The notes beneath the pieces are model-generated. The model had not been told where the DNA came from and did not search any database. It was given only the letters and a program-made list of their open reading frames with translations. The position numbers and the translations under genes were made by a program. From Polaromonas sp. JS666 (lineage in GTDB: Bacteria; Pseudomonadota; Gammaproteobacteria; Burkholderiales; Burkholderiaceae_C): 64,000 nt of DNA. Where the stretch lies: positions 310,001 to 374,000 of the forward strand of contig NZ_FNHX01000001.1 of NCBI RefSeq assembly GCF_900103405.1, given 5' to 3'. Position 1 is the first letter of the stretch; the number at the start of each line of letters is the position of its first letter. Below are positions 43,130 to 52,335 of the stretch, one piece after another.

Positions 43130-44008
43130 ATGATCACCGAGCTCAAAACCCTGATCGCGGTCGTGCGCCACGGCGGTTTTTCCGCGGCCGGCGAACAGAT
43201 AGGCCTGACCCAGTCCGCCGTGAGCAGCCAGATCCAGCGGCTGGAAGAATCGCTGGGCTTCGCGCTTTTCGACCGCACGCGGCGTTCCGCCGCGCTCAAT
43301 GAAGCCGGCGCCAGGGTGCTCGCGCGCGCCGAAGAGATTGTGGCGCTGTACTCAAAACTGGGCGATGCGGGCGGCGATGAAGAGCTCGCCGGCACCTTGC
43401 GCATAGGCGCCATTGCCTCGGTGCAATCCTCGGTGTTGCCGCGCGCGTTGGCTTCGCTGCGCAAAGACAATCCCAGGCTGCTCGTCAACATCATCCCCGG
43501 TGTTTCGATGAAGCTGATGGACCAACTCGACAGCGCCGAGATCGACGCGGCCATCATGATCCGGCCGCCCTTCGGCATCCTGCCCGAGATGAGTTGGCAG
43601 CCTCTGATGCGCGAGCCCTTCAAGCTGCTGGCCCCCAAAGACAGCAAGGGCCGGGACTGGCGCAAACTGCTCGAAACCCAGCCCTTTTTGCGCTATGAGC
43701 GCACCTCTTTTGGCGGGAGGCTGGTGACGCGCTTCCTGCGCGACAACAAGCTCAGCGCGCAGGACGCCATCGAACTCGACGAAATCGCCGGCCTTATGAA
43801 GCTGGTCGCCGAAGGCCTGGGGGTCGCGCTGGTGCCCATGGTCGAGGCCTACCTGCCCCTGCCGCCGGGCGTGCGCGCGATTGACCTGGGCGACAAGACT
43901 TTTTACCGCGAGATCGGCATCCTGCGCAAAGGCCTGGGCTCGCGGCGGCCCGTTGTGCTGGCCCTGGAAAAGCATCTTCGCGAGGCGATACCGCCCTTGC
44001 CGGCCTAG
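43130..44008 (+). CDS. LysR-type transcriptional regulator
   Basis: A 292-residue LTTR with HTH at the N-terminus ('LKTLIAVVRHGGFSAAGEQIGLTQSAVSSQIQRLEESLG') and a two-lobed effector domain. The start at 43130 puts the HTH immediately at the N-terminus, as usual for the family; two upstream in-frame starts would add about 25-35 residues. Divergent from the VOC/flavin reductase operon, its probable target. Confidence 0.92.
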   Translation: MITELKTLIAVVRHGGFSAAGEQIGLTQSAVSSQIQRLEESLGFALFDRTRRSAALNEAGARVLARAEEIVALYSKLGDAGGDEELAGTLRIGAIASVQSSVLPRALASLRKDNPRLLVNIIPGVSMKLMDQLDSAEIDAAIMIRPPFGILPEMSWQPLMREPFKLLAPKDSKGRDWRKLLETQPFLRYERTSFGGRLVTRFLRDNKLSAQDAIELDEIAGLMKLVAEGLGVALVPMVEAYLPLPPGVRAIDLGDKTFYREIGILRKGLGSRRPVVLALEKHLREAIPPLPA

Positions 44009-44030
44009 CAGCCCATGCAGGGCCTGTGCT

Positions 44031-44222
44031 TCAGAACTGGTCGAGAAGTTCTCTCAGCACGGGCGCGATGAGGAGCACCGCGTAGCCCGCCAAATGCACC
44101 GCCGCGAGCGCGCAGATACCGAGCGCCAGGCCGAACAGGAGCTCGGTGGTGCTGGAGGTTTTTTCTTGCTCTTCCCCGGGCGTGGGGGCCTCGATCACAG
44201 GGGGGTGGATGAAGGTGTTCAT
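44031..44222 (-). CDS. small single-pass membrane protein
   Basis: A 63-residue protein: a polar N-terminus rich in Pro/Glu and one hydrophobic helix ('ELLFGLALGICALAAVHLAGYAVLLIAPVL'). Function unknown. It faces the end of the LysR gene. Confidence 0.5.
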   Translation of the reverse strand: MNTFIHPPVIEAPTPGEEQEKTSSTTELLFGLALGICALAAVHLAGYAVLLIAPVLRELLDQF

Positions 44223-44305
44223 GCCGCATCATCCGCAAACAAAATCATTCAGGGGGTCGGGTGACGCCGTGTCTCGGGCTCGGTGGAAAACCTACAGGGA
44301 AACCC

Positions 44306-44512
44306 TCAGTCCTCCAGCAATTCCGGCGTTTCCTTGCGGCGGCGGAAATAACGGCGGACCTGCTCAGGATCGCTGCCCACGGCGTAAACGGCCGCGCGCA
44401 GTTCGTGCTCGGTGCATTGCAGTTCAGTGCACCAAGTCTGCACGACCTGCGGGTCTAGCAGGGTGATGCGGTCAATCGCCTCGGCGGTTGGGGGCGCTCG
44501 CGAAGCCATCAT
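44306..44512 (-). CDS. DUF3606-like small protein
   Basis: A 68-residue protein with the pattern 'VQTWCTELQCTEHELRAAVYAVGSDPEQV', matching the short helical DUF3606 family common in Burkholderiales. Function unknown. Confidence 0.7.
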   Translation of the reverse strand: MMASRAPPTAEAIDRITLLDPQVVQTWCTELQCTEHELRAAVYAVGSDPEQVRRYFRRRKETPELLED

Positions 44513-44672
44513 GGTTCTCCCTTCAGGTGGGACATTTCATGGAGACGGAAGATGCCCAGGCCGTTTCCGGCCCGGATACATCCTGCTACATGACTCTGCT
44601 ACCTTTTGGTCTATAGCGCATCCCCCAATTAGGGGAGATATGTGGATACGCGAGCTTACGAATTCAGGAGAT

Positions 44673-45893
44673 TCAGGCCGGGCCGGCCAGGGCGCAGAAG
44701 TCCCGCACAGCCGTGCCTGCCTGTCGCAGGGAGGCCTCATCGATCGCATAGGCGAAGCGCAGGTGATGCGCCAGGCCGAAAGCCGAGCCATGCACCACAC
44801 CCACGTTCGCTTCCTCGAGCAGCGCGACCGCCACGGCTTCGTCGGAATCGAGCAGCGCGCCGCCCGCGCTACGCCTGCCTATCAGTCCGGCACAGGAAGC
44901 AAACGCATAAAACGCGCCGGCGGGCGTCTCGCAGCGCAGTCCCGGGGCCTGGTTCAGTTGCCCGACCAGCAGGTCGCGCCGCCGCTGGAACTGGGCGCGG
45001 CTTTGCGCGATGAAATCCTTGGGGCCGTTGAGCGCCGCGAGGGCGGCATGTTGCGAGATCGAGCAGGCGCCCGAGGTCTGCTGCCCCTGAAGTTTTTCCA
45101 TGGCCTCCAGCAGCCAGCGGGGCCCGGTGCCAAAGCCTATGCGCCAGCCCGTCATCGCGTAGGCCTTGGACACGCCGTTCATGGTCAGCGTGCGTTCCCG
45201 CAGTTCCGGCACGGCCTGGGCCAGGGTGCAAAACGCCGCGCCGTCGAAGATCAGGTGCTCGTAGATATCGTCGGACAGGATGAGCACATGCGGGTGCGCC
45301 AGCAGCGTGCGCCCGAGTGCCACCAGCTCTTCGCGGCTATAGACCGCGCCTGTGGGGTTTGACGGGGAGTTCAGGATCAGCCACCTGGTCCTGGGCGTGA
45401 TCGCGGCTTCGAGGGCGGCGGGCGTCAGCTTGAAGCCGGTTGCCGCAGTGCACGGCACGATGACCGACAGGCCGCCGCAAATCTGCACCATCTCCGGGTA
45501 GCTGACCCAGTATGGCGACGGAATGACCACCTCATCGCCCTCGTTGAGCGTGGCGGCCAGGGCGTTGTACAGCACCTGCTTGCCGCCCGAGCAAACGATG
45601 GTGTCCTGCCACGCTACGTCGAGCCCGTTCTCGCGCTGGTACTTCGCGGCCACCGCCTCGCGCAAGGCCCGCAAGCCGGCCACCGGTGTGTAGCGTGTGT
45701 GCCCCGCCCCAATGGCGGTGATGCCCGCCTCGCGCACATGGGGCGGCGTGTCGAAGTCGGGCTCCCCGGCGGTCAGCGAGACCACCGGGTGCCCGGCCGC
45801 CTTGCGCAGCGCGGCGCGGTCCATCATGCGGTAGGTCGCGGAGGGCTGCGCGGCGGCGAGGCGGGTGTTCAGCAGGCTGTGGGCGCGCGTCAT
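44673..45893 (-). CDS. class I/II aminotransferase (PLP)
   Basis: A 406-residue aspartate-aminotransferase-fold enzyme: 'VSLTAGEPDFDTPPHV', 'NSPSNPTGAVYSREEL' (PLP Asn), 'ILSDDIYEHLIF' (Asp, Tyr), Schiff-base Lys in 'NGVSKAYAMTGWRIGF', and a carboxylate Arg in 'HHLRFAYA'. It is the last gene of the LysR-linked operon and overlaps the RraA-like gene by four bases, so its substrate is probably the oxoacid produced by that pathway. Confidence 0.92.
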   Translation of the reverse strand: MTRAHSLLNTRLAAAQPSATYRMMDRAALRKAAGHPVVSLTAGEPDFDTPPHVREAGITAIGAGHTRYTPVAGLRALREAVAAKYQRENGLDVAWQDTIVCSGGKQVLYNALAATLNEGDEVVIPSPYWVSYPEMVQICGGLSVIVPCTAATGFKLTPAALEAAITPRTRWLILNSPSNPTGAVYSREELVALGRTLLAHPHVLILSDDIYEHLIFDGAAFCTLAQAVPELRERTLTMNGVSKAYAMTGWRIGFGTGPRWLLEAMEKLQGQQTSGACSISQHAALAALNGPKDFIAQSRAQFQRRRDLLVGQLNQAPGLRCETPAGAFYAFASCAGLIGRRSAGGALLDSDEAVAVALLEEANVGVVHGSAFGLAHHLRFAYAIDEASLRQAGTAVRDFCALAGPA

Positions 45894-46552
45894 TTGCGCT
45901 CCACGGCAATGGCTTCAAACTCCTTGTCGTGCATCACGTCGGCGACGGAGCGCCCTGCCCTGACCGCGGCGACCATGCCCTCCTGGCGGCGGTTGATCTT
46001 TTCCCCCAGGGCCAGCACTTCCTCTATCTTTTCTTGCGGGATAAAGACGGTGCCGCAGCGGTCCGCGATGACGTAGTCGTTTTCGCGCACGGTCACACCG
46101 GCCATTTGCACCGGTTTGCCGGCGTCGAGCTGGACCACGCGGTTGCGCGCGCTGACCATGGTGATGCCCTTGCCGTACACCGGGTAGGCGATGGACTCGC
46201 TGCCCTCGATGTCGCGGCTGCAGCCGTCAATCACCGTGCCGCGGACTTTTTTGGCCGCGGCCGCATTGGCCAGGATGTCGCCCCAGCACGAAATGCCATC
46301 TATGCCACCCGAGATTACGAGCACCCTGTCGTCCGTCGTGACCGCGTCGATCACGGGCGAGATCAGGTGGACCGTGGGCTTGGCTTCGGTCTTGGGCCCC
46401 AGCAGCACCGTGCTGGCCCGGCCCACAATCCTGGGGCAGTCCCAGAGCGGCCGCAGCCCGTAGGTGGCGCCGGGCAGCCCCAGGAAATCCAGCGCGTCGG
46501 AAACGGTGTTGCTGTCCAGCGCCGCGAGGCGCTGCAAAGTCGGCTTGTCCAT
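45890..46552 (-). CDS. RraA-like / HMG-CHA aldolase family protein (1 of 3)
   Basis: A 220-residue member of the family that includes 4-hydroxy-4-methyl-2-oxoglutarate/4-carboxy-4-hydroxy-2-oxoadipate aldolase and the RNase E inhibitor RraA. It has the substrate/metal-site segment 'GDILANAAAAKKVRGTVIDG' followed by 'CSRD', keeping the Arg-Asp of the active aldolases. The operon setting argues for a catabolic aldolase or decarboxylase rather than an RNase E regulator. Confidence 0.85.
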   Translation of the reverse strand: MDKPTLQRLAALDSNTVSDALDFLGLPGATYGLRPLWDCPRIVGRASTVLLGPKTEAKPTVHLISPVIDAVTTDDRVLVISGGIDGISCWGDILANAAAAKKVRGTVIDGCSRDIEGSESIAYPVYGKGITMVSARNRVVQLDAGKPVQMAGVTVRENDYVIADRCGTVFIPQEKIEEVLALGEKINRRQEGMVAAVRAGRSVADVMHDKEFEAIAVERK

Positions 46553-46556
46553 GGTG

Positions 46557-47228
46557 TCAAACGCCTTTCTGGCTCAGGGTGGCATCCACCCAGGCCGATG
46601 AGTATGTACCCGCGAGGATCGCGGCGATGGTGGCCTGCTCGTCCCGCACCTTGGCACGGGCTTTTTCCGCGACCTCAGCCGCGAGCGCGACGGGCACCGC
46701 GACAAGGCCGTCCGAGTCGCCAACAATGACGTCGCCCGGCTGGACCCGCATGCCGCCCACGGCGACGGGCACATTGATGCTCCCCGGGCCGTCCTTGTAA
46801 GGGCCGCGCAGGCTCACGCCCCTGGCCCAGCACGGAAAGCGCTGCGCCTCGAAGGCGTCGACGTCTCGGATGGCACCGTCCATCACAAAGGCCGCGGCAC
46901 CGCGCATGCGCGCCGTCGTCATCATGATCTCGCCCACCAGCGCGCGAGAGATGTCCCCCTCCCCGTCCACCACCAGCACATCGCCGGCCCGCAGCATGTC
47001 CAGGGCCTTGTGGATCAGCAGGTTGTCGCCGGCCCGCACCCGCACCGTGAAGGCGTTGCCGCAGCAACTGACCAGGGAGCGGTTGACGGGCCGCAGCGCG
47101 GTGGTGCCGACGAGGCGCCCGCCCATGACATCGCCGATCACCGAGCTGGGCAGGCCGCGCAGGGCGTCCAGCGCGGCGGCGTCTTCTTTCACCCGGGGGT
47201 GGATCTCGATTCCATTGAATGCCGTCAT
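46557..47228 (-). CDS. RraA-like / HMG-CHA aldolase family protein (2 of 3)
   Basis: A 223-residue paralogue with 'LPSSVIGDVMGG', 'VDGEGDISRALVGEIM' and the Arg-Asp in 'DGAIRDVDAF'. The start at 47228 lies directly after the stop of the upstream Bug gene; the long in-frame extension to 47942 is antisense-like read-through of that Bug gene in another frame and is not used. Four bases separate it from the first RraA-like gene. Confidence 0.87.
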   Translation of the reverse strand: MTAFNGIEIHPRVKEDAAALDALRGLPSSVIGDVMGGRLVGTTALRPVNRSLVSCCGNAFTVRVRAGDNLLIHKALDMLRAGDVLVVDGEGDISRALVGEIMMTTARMRGAAAFVMDGAIRDVDAFEAQRFPCWARGVSLRGPYKDGPGSINVPVAVGGMRVQPGDVIVGDSDGLVAVPVALAAEVAEKARAKVRDEQATIAAILAGTYSSAWVDATLSQKGV

Positions 47229-47230
47229 GC

Positions 47231-48208
47231 TCAATCCACTTTCGCGCCCGAGCGCTTGACCACGGACTCCCACAGGGGCAGCTCCGAGGCGATGAATTTG
47301 GCGAAGGCTTCGGGTGTGCCCTTGACGTCGGCCGATCCCATTTTGTCCAGGCTTATGCGCGCCTCCTTGGAGTCGAGCACGGTGTTGAGCGCGCCGTTCA
47401 GCCGCTTCACCAGCGCCGCGGGCGTGCCGGCCGGCGCGAACAGGCCGTACCAGTTCTCGGTCACAAAGCCGGGCATGCCCTGCTCCTTCATGGTCGGTAC
47501 ATTCGGCAAGCCGGCTGAGCGGGCCGCGCCCGTCGTGGCGAGGGCACGTATGCGGCCCGACGCGAGCTGCGGCACGATCACGCTCATGGCCTCGAAAGAC
47601 ATTTCCACCTGCCCCGCCACCACATCCTGGATCGCCGGCCCCGAGCCTTTGTAGGGGATGTGGGCCAGGGATATCTTTTGCTCCAACTTGAGCAACTCGC
47701 CCATCAAATGCTGCGGGCTGCCGCTGCCGGCCGATGCATAGCTGAGCTTGCCCGGGTTCTTTTTGGCGAGTTCCACCAATTGGGCAAGGCTGGTGGCCGG
47801 CACGCCCGCGCTGACATACAGCACCAGGGGCACGGAGGCGACCTGGCCGATCGGCGCAAGTCCCTTGACCGGGTCCACGCGCAGCTTGTAGAGGTTCCGG
47901 TTGATCACGATGCCGGTGTTGCTGCCCAGCAAAAGCGTGCATCCGTCCGGCGCGGCGGTGGCCACAAACTCAATGCCGATATTGCTGCTGGCGCCGGCCT
48001 TGTTCTCGACGATGACGGGGGTCCCGAGTTCCTTCATCAAGCCGGGCTGGATCAGGCGTGCCAGCAGGTCGGTGGTGCCGCCGGGCGGATAGGGCGACAC
48101 GAGCTTGACCGCGGGGCAAGGGTAGGCGGCTTGCGCGCAGGCCGCGCCCGATGCGATGGCGAGGGCCGTGAATGCGGCAAGGGTGGAAAGAAGGCGTTTG
48201 GGATTCAT
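47231..48208 (-). CDS. Bug-type (TctC) periplasmic solute-binding protein
   Basis: A 325-residue receptor with signal peptide 'LAIASGAACAQA', 'VKLVSPYPPGGTTDLLARLIQ', 'VENKAGASSNIG' and 'IPYKGSGPAIQD'. Its place between aldolase genes implies that it captures the carboxylate processed by this operon. No transporter membrane genes are present in the operon. Confidence 0.93.
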   Translation of the reverse strand: MNPKRLLSTLAAFTALAIASGAACAQAAYPCPAVKLVSPYPPGGTTDLLARLIQPGLMKELGTPVIVENKAGASSNIGIEFVATAAPDGCTLLLGSNTGIVINRNLYKLRVDPVKGLAPIGQVASVPLVLYVSAGVPATSLAQLVELAKKNPGKLSYASAGSGSPQHLMGELLKLEQKISLAHIPYKGSGPAIQDVVAGQVEMSFEAMSVIVPQLASGRIRALATTGAARSAGLPNVPTMKEQGMPGFVTENWYGLFAPAGTPAALVKRLNGALNTVLDSKEARISLDKMGSADVKGTPEAFAKFIASELPLWESVVKRSGAKVD

Positions 48209-48234
48209 GGTGTTTGTCTCCGGAAATCAGGGCT

Positions 48235-48933
48235 TCAGGCCGCCAGCGGCGAATCGGCCGCGCGCTGCAGCGTGTGGTAGTTGAACTGCTTGCGGGCCTC
48301 GGCCAGCGGCATGCCGGCCAGGGCGGCGGCGAGGATTTGCTCTTCAACGACCCGGGTTTCGAGTGCCTTGGCCAGCACGTCCTGCAGGCGGGCTCGCGGC
48401 ACCACCACAATGCCGTCCGCATCCCCGACGACCAAGTCGCCCGGGCAGACCCGCACGTCGCCCAGCGTCACCGGCTGCTCATAGGCCTCGACCTGCACGC
48501 GGTCCTTGCCGGTGCGCATGAAGCGACCGTGGGCATACAGCGGGTAGGCCACTTCATCGGCCTCCGCCGTGTCGCGGCAGACGCCATGGATGACCGTGCC
48601 GGCCAGTCCCTTGTGCGCGGCGAGCCGGCTAAGGATGCCGCCCCACACCGTGCAGTCCAGGCGGCCGCCGTTGTCGAGGACGGCGACGATGCCGGGTTTG
48701 AGCGTGTCGATGAAGTCGCCCACGGTTCCGGGCGAAGACCGGTCAATGGGCGCAAAGCGCACGGTGAAGGCGAAGCCGAACAGCTTGGCCGGGCCGGCCA
48801 CAGGGCGTATGCCCAAAGCGCTGCCGGGCAGCTTCAGCGCGTCCAGCGCATCGGAAATTTCGGCGGTGGACAGGGCTTTGGCCTGCTGGAACCAGGCAGC
48901 CTGGCTGATGTCTTGGGAGGTGTCGTTGCTCAT
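48235..48933 (-). CDS. RraA-like / HMG-CHA aldolase family protein (3 of 3)
   Basis: A 232-residue paralogue: 'TAEISDALDALKLPG', 'VWGGILSRLAAHKGLAG' and Arg-Asp in 'HGVCRDTAEAD'. It is the first gene of the operon, divergent from LysR. The start at 48933 is one of several closely spaced ATGs (48942, 48945); no strong ribosome site distinguishes them. Confidence 0.85.
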   Translation of the reverse strand: MSNDTSQDISQAAWFQQAKALSTAEISDALDALKLPGSALGIRPVAGPAKLFGFAFTVRFAPIDRSSPGTVGDFIDTLKPGIVAVLDNGGRLDCTVWGGILSRLAAHKGLAGTVIHGVCRDTAEADEVAYPLYAHGRFMRTGKDRVQVEAYEQPVTLGDVRVCPGDLVVGDADGIVVVPRARLQDVLAKALETRVVEEQILAAALAGMPLAEARKQFNYHTLQRAADSPLAA

Positions 48934-48976
48934 GGATCGCATCATCAAGCAGTGAATATCTGAATGCAATCGCCGA

Positions 48977-48998
48977 TTTTTGAATTAATATTCAAAAA
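48977..48998. promoter_or_regulatory. LysR operator candidate, 9-bp inverted repeat
   Basis: TTTTTGAAT and its complement ATTCAAAAA are separated by four bases, immediately before the LysR start at 49001 and about 45 bases before the RraA-like start. A T-N11-A LTTR motif fits inside. Binding here would repress lysR and control the divergent operon. Confidence 0.6.
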
Positions 48999-49000
48999 TA

Positions 49001-49896
49001 ATGAACTTAAAGCAAGTCAGATACTTTTGCGAAACCGTGGACGCCGGAAATGCCCGCGCCGCGGCCGACAAACTGTTCGTCGCGCCGACGGCCATCAGCA
49101 TGCAGATCAGCCAGCTGGAGGCCTTGCTGGGTGGCGCCCTGTTTGACAGGGCAACCCGGCCCATGGGCCTGACGCCGCTGGGCCAGTTTGTTTACTCCAA
49201 GGGCACGGAACTGCTGTCGGCCAGCGGCCGGCTGGAAGTCGAGGCCAAAGGCATGGCTGCGGGCAGGTTGGGCTGGCTGGGCATAGGTTTTACGCGCTCC
49301 ACGATTTTTTCCATCCTGCCCGAGGCCGTGCGCGCCATGCAGTCGGCCTTGCCCGACGTGCGCATCGACCTGGAGGAAATCCTTACCGAGGAACAACCGG
49401 CCGCCTTGCGCAGCGGCGCCATCCACCTGGCCATCGCGCGCACCCTGGGGGCGTTCACGCGCGAACCCGACCTGCACTACACCGAACTCTTCGACGACCC
49501 GCTGGTCGTCGCCCTTCCCGCGCAGCATCCGCTGGCGGCGCAGGCCAGCCTGCGGGCCGCGGAGCTGAACGCCCTGCCCTATGTGAGTTATCCCAAGGTG
49601 GCCAACGCGCACTTTTCCCGACAGGTGCTGAACATCCTCGAGCAGGCCGGCGCAAAGGTCCAGGTCGGCCATGAGGCCAAAGAAATCAACACGGCGCTGG
49701 GACTGGTGGCCGCGGGCCTGGGCGCGACGGTGGTGGGCCGCAGTGTCGCCACGAACAACCGCGGCGACATCCGCTTTGTGCCGATTGCCGACCTGTCCGT
49801 CGGCAGCAAGGTTCTCGCGGTCCGCAAAGCCGGTCCCGTAAATGCGCTGGTAGAAGCCTTTCTGGACAAGCTGCGCGAGCAGGTGCCAGGCCGCGA

Positions 49897-49900
<4 letters not shown>
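49001..49900 (+). CDS. LysR-type transcriptional regulator
   Basis: A 299-residue LTTR with N-terminal HTH ('VRYFCETVDAGNARAAADKLFVAPTAISMQISQLEALLG') and a periplasmic-binding-like effector domain. It belongs to the CbbR/BenM-sized class. Divergent from the RraA/Bug/aminotransferase operon, which it probably activates in response to the substrate or an intermediate. Confidence 0.93.
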
Positions 49901-50301
<401 letters not shown>

Positions 50302-50335
50302 GGTGGATGCTGCTTTCTCTTAAGGTGTTCGCCGC

Positions 50336-50767
50336 TCACATTTTTTCGCCGGGCAGTTCGCTGGCCTGCCGGATCCAGGCGGCCAACTGGGCCTCGTCGA
50401 ACCGGCCGTCCTCCAGGATGTGGACATAACGCGTGTCCTGGCTTTTGGATTCAACCGGTGGCACGGGGCTTAGTGACAAGCCGCGAAAGAAGGCTAGCTT
50501 GACGTAGTGCGTGAAGCAATGAAAGCTCAGGAACCAGCCCTGGCCCGCCACACCGTAAAACGGCGAGTTCCACTTGACGGCCTTGTGCACACCGGGCACG
50601 GTGCGTGTGACCAGCGCGTCCAGGCGCCGACCCACATCGCTTTTCCAGCCCGGCATGGCCGCGATATAGGCTTGCACCGGGGCATCGCCCTCGCCTTTGG
50701 GGATTTGCGGGTTGCCGCCCGCGAGCAGCGCCGGCTTCGCGCGGGTCTTGTTGTCCGTTGTTTTCAT
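50336..50767 (-). CDS. DUF1801 family protein
   Basis: A 143-residue second DUF1801 protein: 'MPGWKSDVGRRLDALV', 'VPGVHKAVKWNSPFYGV', 'FLSFHCFTHYVKLAFFRG'. It is only distantly similar to its neighbour at 49897. Often found with AHSA1 and ArsR genes, as here. Function unknown. Confidence 0.82.
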   Translation of the reverse strand: MKTTDNKTRAKPALLAGGNPQIPKGEGDAPVQAYIAAMPGWKSDVGRRLDALVTRTVPGVHKAVKWNSPFYGVAGQGWFLSFHCFTHYVKLAFFRGLSLSPVPPVESKSQDTRYVHILEDGRFDEAQLAAWIRQASELPGEKM

Positions 50768-50797
50768 CTCCGGGCCTTCTTGCGAAGAATGCGGGCC

Positions 50798-51214
50798 TCA
50801 ATCCGCCCGCGCCAGCACCTGCTCCAGCTGGCCAAAGAACTGCTGCCAGCCGTGTTTCGCGCCCTGGTAAGCCTGTTCCTGGTCGGTGCGAAAGCCCGCC
50901 TGTTCCATGCGCAAACGCGTGCCTGTGCCTGTGGGCGTGAGCGTCCAGGTGACCACGCTTTCCAGGCCGTAGGCGGCCCAGGTGTAGGACAGGGTTTTCT
51001 CGGCTTCGACGGTCTTCACCTCGCAGTCGACGGAGCCCCAGTCGGCGCTGAGCTTGAAGCCGCGGCCCACGACGGGCTGGAAGTCATTCTTCATGAGCCA
51101 TTCGGCGATCAGGTGCGGCTGCGTGAGCGCGCGCCAGATTTTTGCCGGCGGGTGGGGGATCTCGCGCTCGACAACAACGGAGCGGGTTTCGGTAACGGCT
51201 TGGGCTTGGGTCAT
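50798..51214 (-). CDS. SRPBCC/AHSA1-type protein
   Basis: A 138-residue START-like domain protein: 'VEREIPHPPAKIWRALTQPHLIAEWLM', 'FKLSADWGSVDCEVKTVE', 'GWQQFFGQLEQVL'. Small-molecule-binding fold; ligand unknown. It overlaps the ArsR gene by four bases, a very common ArsR-AHSA1 pairing. Confidence 0.88.
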   Translation of the reverse strand: MTQAQAVTETRSVVVEREIPHPPAKIWRALTQPHLIAEWLMKNDFQPVVGRGFKLSADWGSVDCEVKTVEAEKTLSYTWAAYGLESVVTWTLTPTGTGTRLRMEQAGFRTDQEQAYQGAKHGWQQFFGQLEQVLARAD

Positions 51215-51534
51215 TGGTCCATCCTTTTTAACAGTGATTCAAGGTCATCGAAGCGTTCATTCCAGAACGCGCCATAGGTGCTCACCCAGTCGCGCAGCGG
51301 CGCGAGCGCCAGCGGCTGGGCGCTGTAATGCGTCTCGCGGCCCTGCTGCCTGTCGTTCACGAGTTTTGCCTGTTTGAGCACGCGCAGGTGTTTGGACACC
51401 GCGGGCTGCGACACACCGGCGCGGTCGGTCAAGGCGCGCACGGTCTGCTCCCCGTCGCGCGCCAGGCGTTCAAAGATCGCCCGGCGCGTCGGGTCGGCCA
51501 GGGCTTTGAAAACTTCGTTTGCGAGGGCTTGCAT
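51211..51534 (-). CDS. ArsR-family repressor
   Basis: A 107-residue winged HTH: 'VFKALADPTRRAIFERLARDGEQTVRALTDRAGVSQPAVSKHLRVLKQAKLV'. No metal-binding cysteines are visible, so it is not an arsenic sensor. I prefer the ATG at 51534 to one at 51546 because the latter lies inside the inverted repeat that should be its own operator. Confidence 0.9.
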   Translation of the reverse strand: MQALANEVFKALADPTRRAIFERLARDGEQTVRALTDRAGVSQPAVSKHLRVLKQAKLVNDRQQGRETHYSAQPLALAPLRDWVSTYGAFWNERFDDLESLLKRMDQ

Positions 51535-51544
51535 GGCCGGAATC

Positions 51545-51560
51545 ATAACCCGATGGTTAT
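51545..51560. promoter_or_regulatory. ArsR operator, ATAACC-N4-GGTTAT
   Basis: Perfect 6-bp arms with a four-base spacer, immediately upstream of the arsR start. This is the autoregulatory operator type expected for AHSA1-linked ArsR proteins. Confidence 0.65.
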
Positions 51561-51648
51561 TGATTCGTCAAGCGCTGCCCTGGCCGCTTCCATGCCGGCG
51601 GTGTGCAAGGGGGCCAGGGAAAGGTAAAAGAGAAAGGCGGCCGGCGCC

Positions 51649-52329
51649 TCAGGCCAGGCCGCACCACTGGGCGATGCGGTGGGTCATGTCGCCCCACAAA
51701 CCCAAGAGGGCGGCCAGCACCAGCACGGCACCGCCCGCGCGCACGCCAAGCTGCCCGCCCAGGCGGTTGCCGGCCTGCCGCAGCCCGGCGAGCATGCGCG
51801 GCGCGAGCCACAAGGAGACGCCGCTGCCCAGCGCAAAAGCCGCCATGGCGAATGCGCCCTGCAGCGGCCCGCCGCCCAGCGAGGCCACCAGCAGCGCCGA
51901 ATACAGCAGGCTGCAGGGCATAAAAGCCCAGAGCATGCCCACCGAGAACATGCCGCCCCGCGACGCGGCCACCGTACCCACCCGGGACCAGGCCGATCGC
52001 CCTGCCCGGTCGGCCCAGGCCGGCTGGCTGGCATTCACCACCAGCACCAGGCCCCAGCCCAGCACGGCCAGGTGAAACAGCATCCATACCGGCTTGAACG
52101 CAGCGGCGTGTTCCGCCATCCAGGCCAGGCTTTGCACCGCCGCGGCGGCGGCCGTGCCCGCGGCGGAATAGCCCACCAGCCGCCCGGCCTGGAACAGCAG
52201 CGGCGACTGCGGCCGCCGCTTTGGGTCCATGCGCCGCAAGCCGCCGCAGGCCGCGCCGCACATCACGGCGCAATGCGGGCCGCCGGCCAGGCCCATCAGC
52301 AAGGCGGTGGTGGCAAGCGCGTAGCTCAT
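51649..52329 (-). CDS. TauE/SafE-like (DsbD_2 type) membrane protein
   Basis: A 226-residue membrane protein with about six helices. The N-terminus 'LATTALLMGLAGGPHCAVMCGAACGG' carries the CxxxC pair seen in this family near cbb3-oxidase and hemN genes, where it is thought to act in copper or thiol-redox steps of oxidase assembly. It lies 6 bases after hemN. Confidence 0.82.
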   Translation of the reverse strand: MSYALATTALLMGLAGGPHCAVMCGAACGGLRRMDPKRRPQSPLLFQAGRLVGYSAAGTAAAAAVQSLAWMAEHAAAFKPVWMLFHLAVLGWGLVLVVNASQPAWADRAGRSAWSRVGTVAASRGGMFSVGMLWAFMPCSLLYSALLVASLGGGPLQGAFAMAAFALGSGVSLWLAPRMLAGLRQAGNRLGGQLGVRAGGAVLVLAALLGLWGDMTHRIAQWCGLA

Positions 52330-52335
52330 GGGCGC

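Noticed and set aside
47229-47942. Long upstream extension of the second RraA-like gene
   Set aside because: It is an off-frame reading of the Bug receptor gene on the same strand; the ATG at 47228 follows that gene's stop directly.
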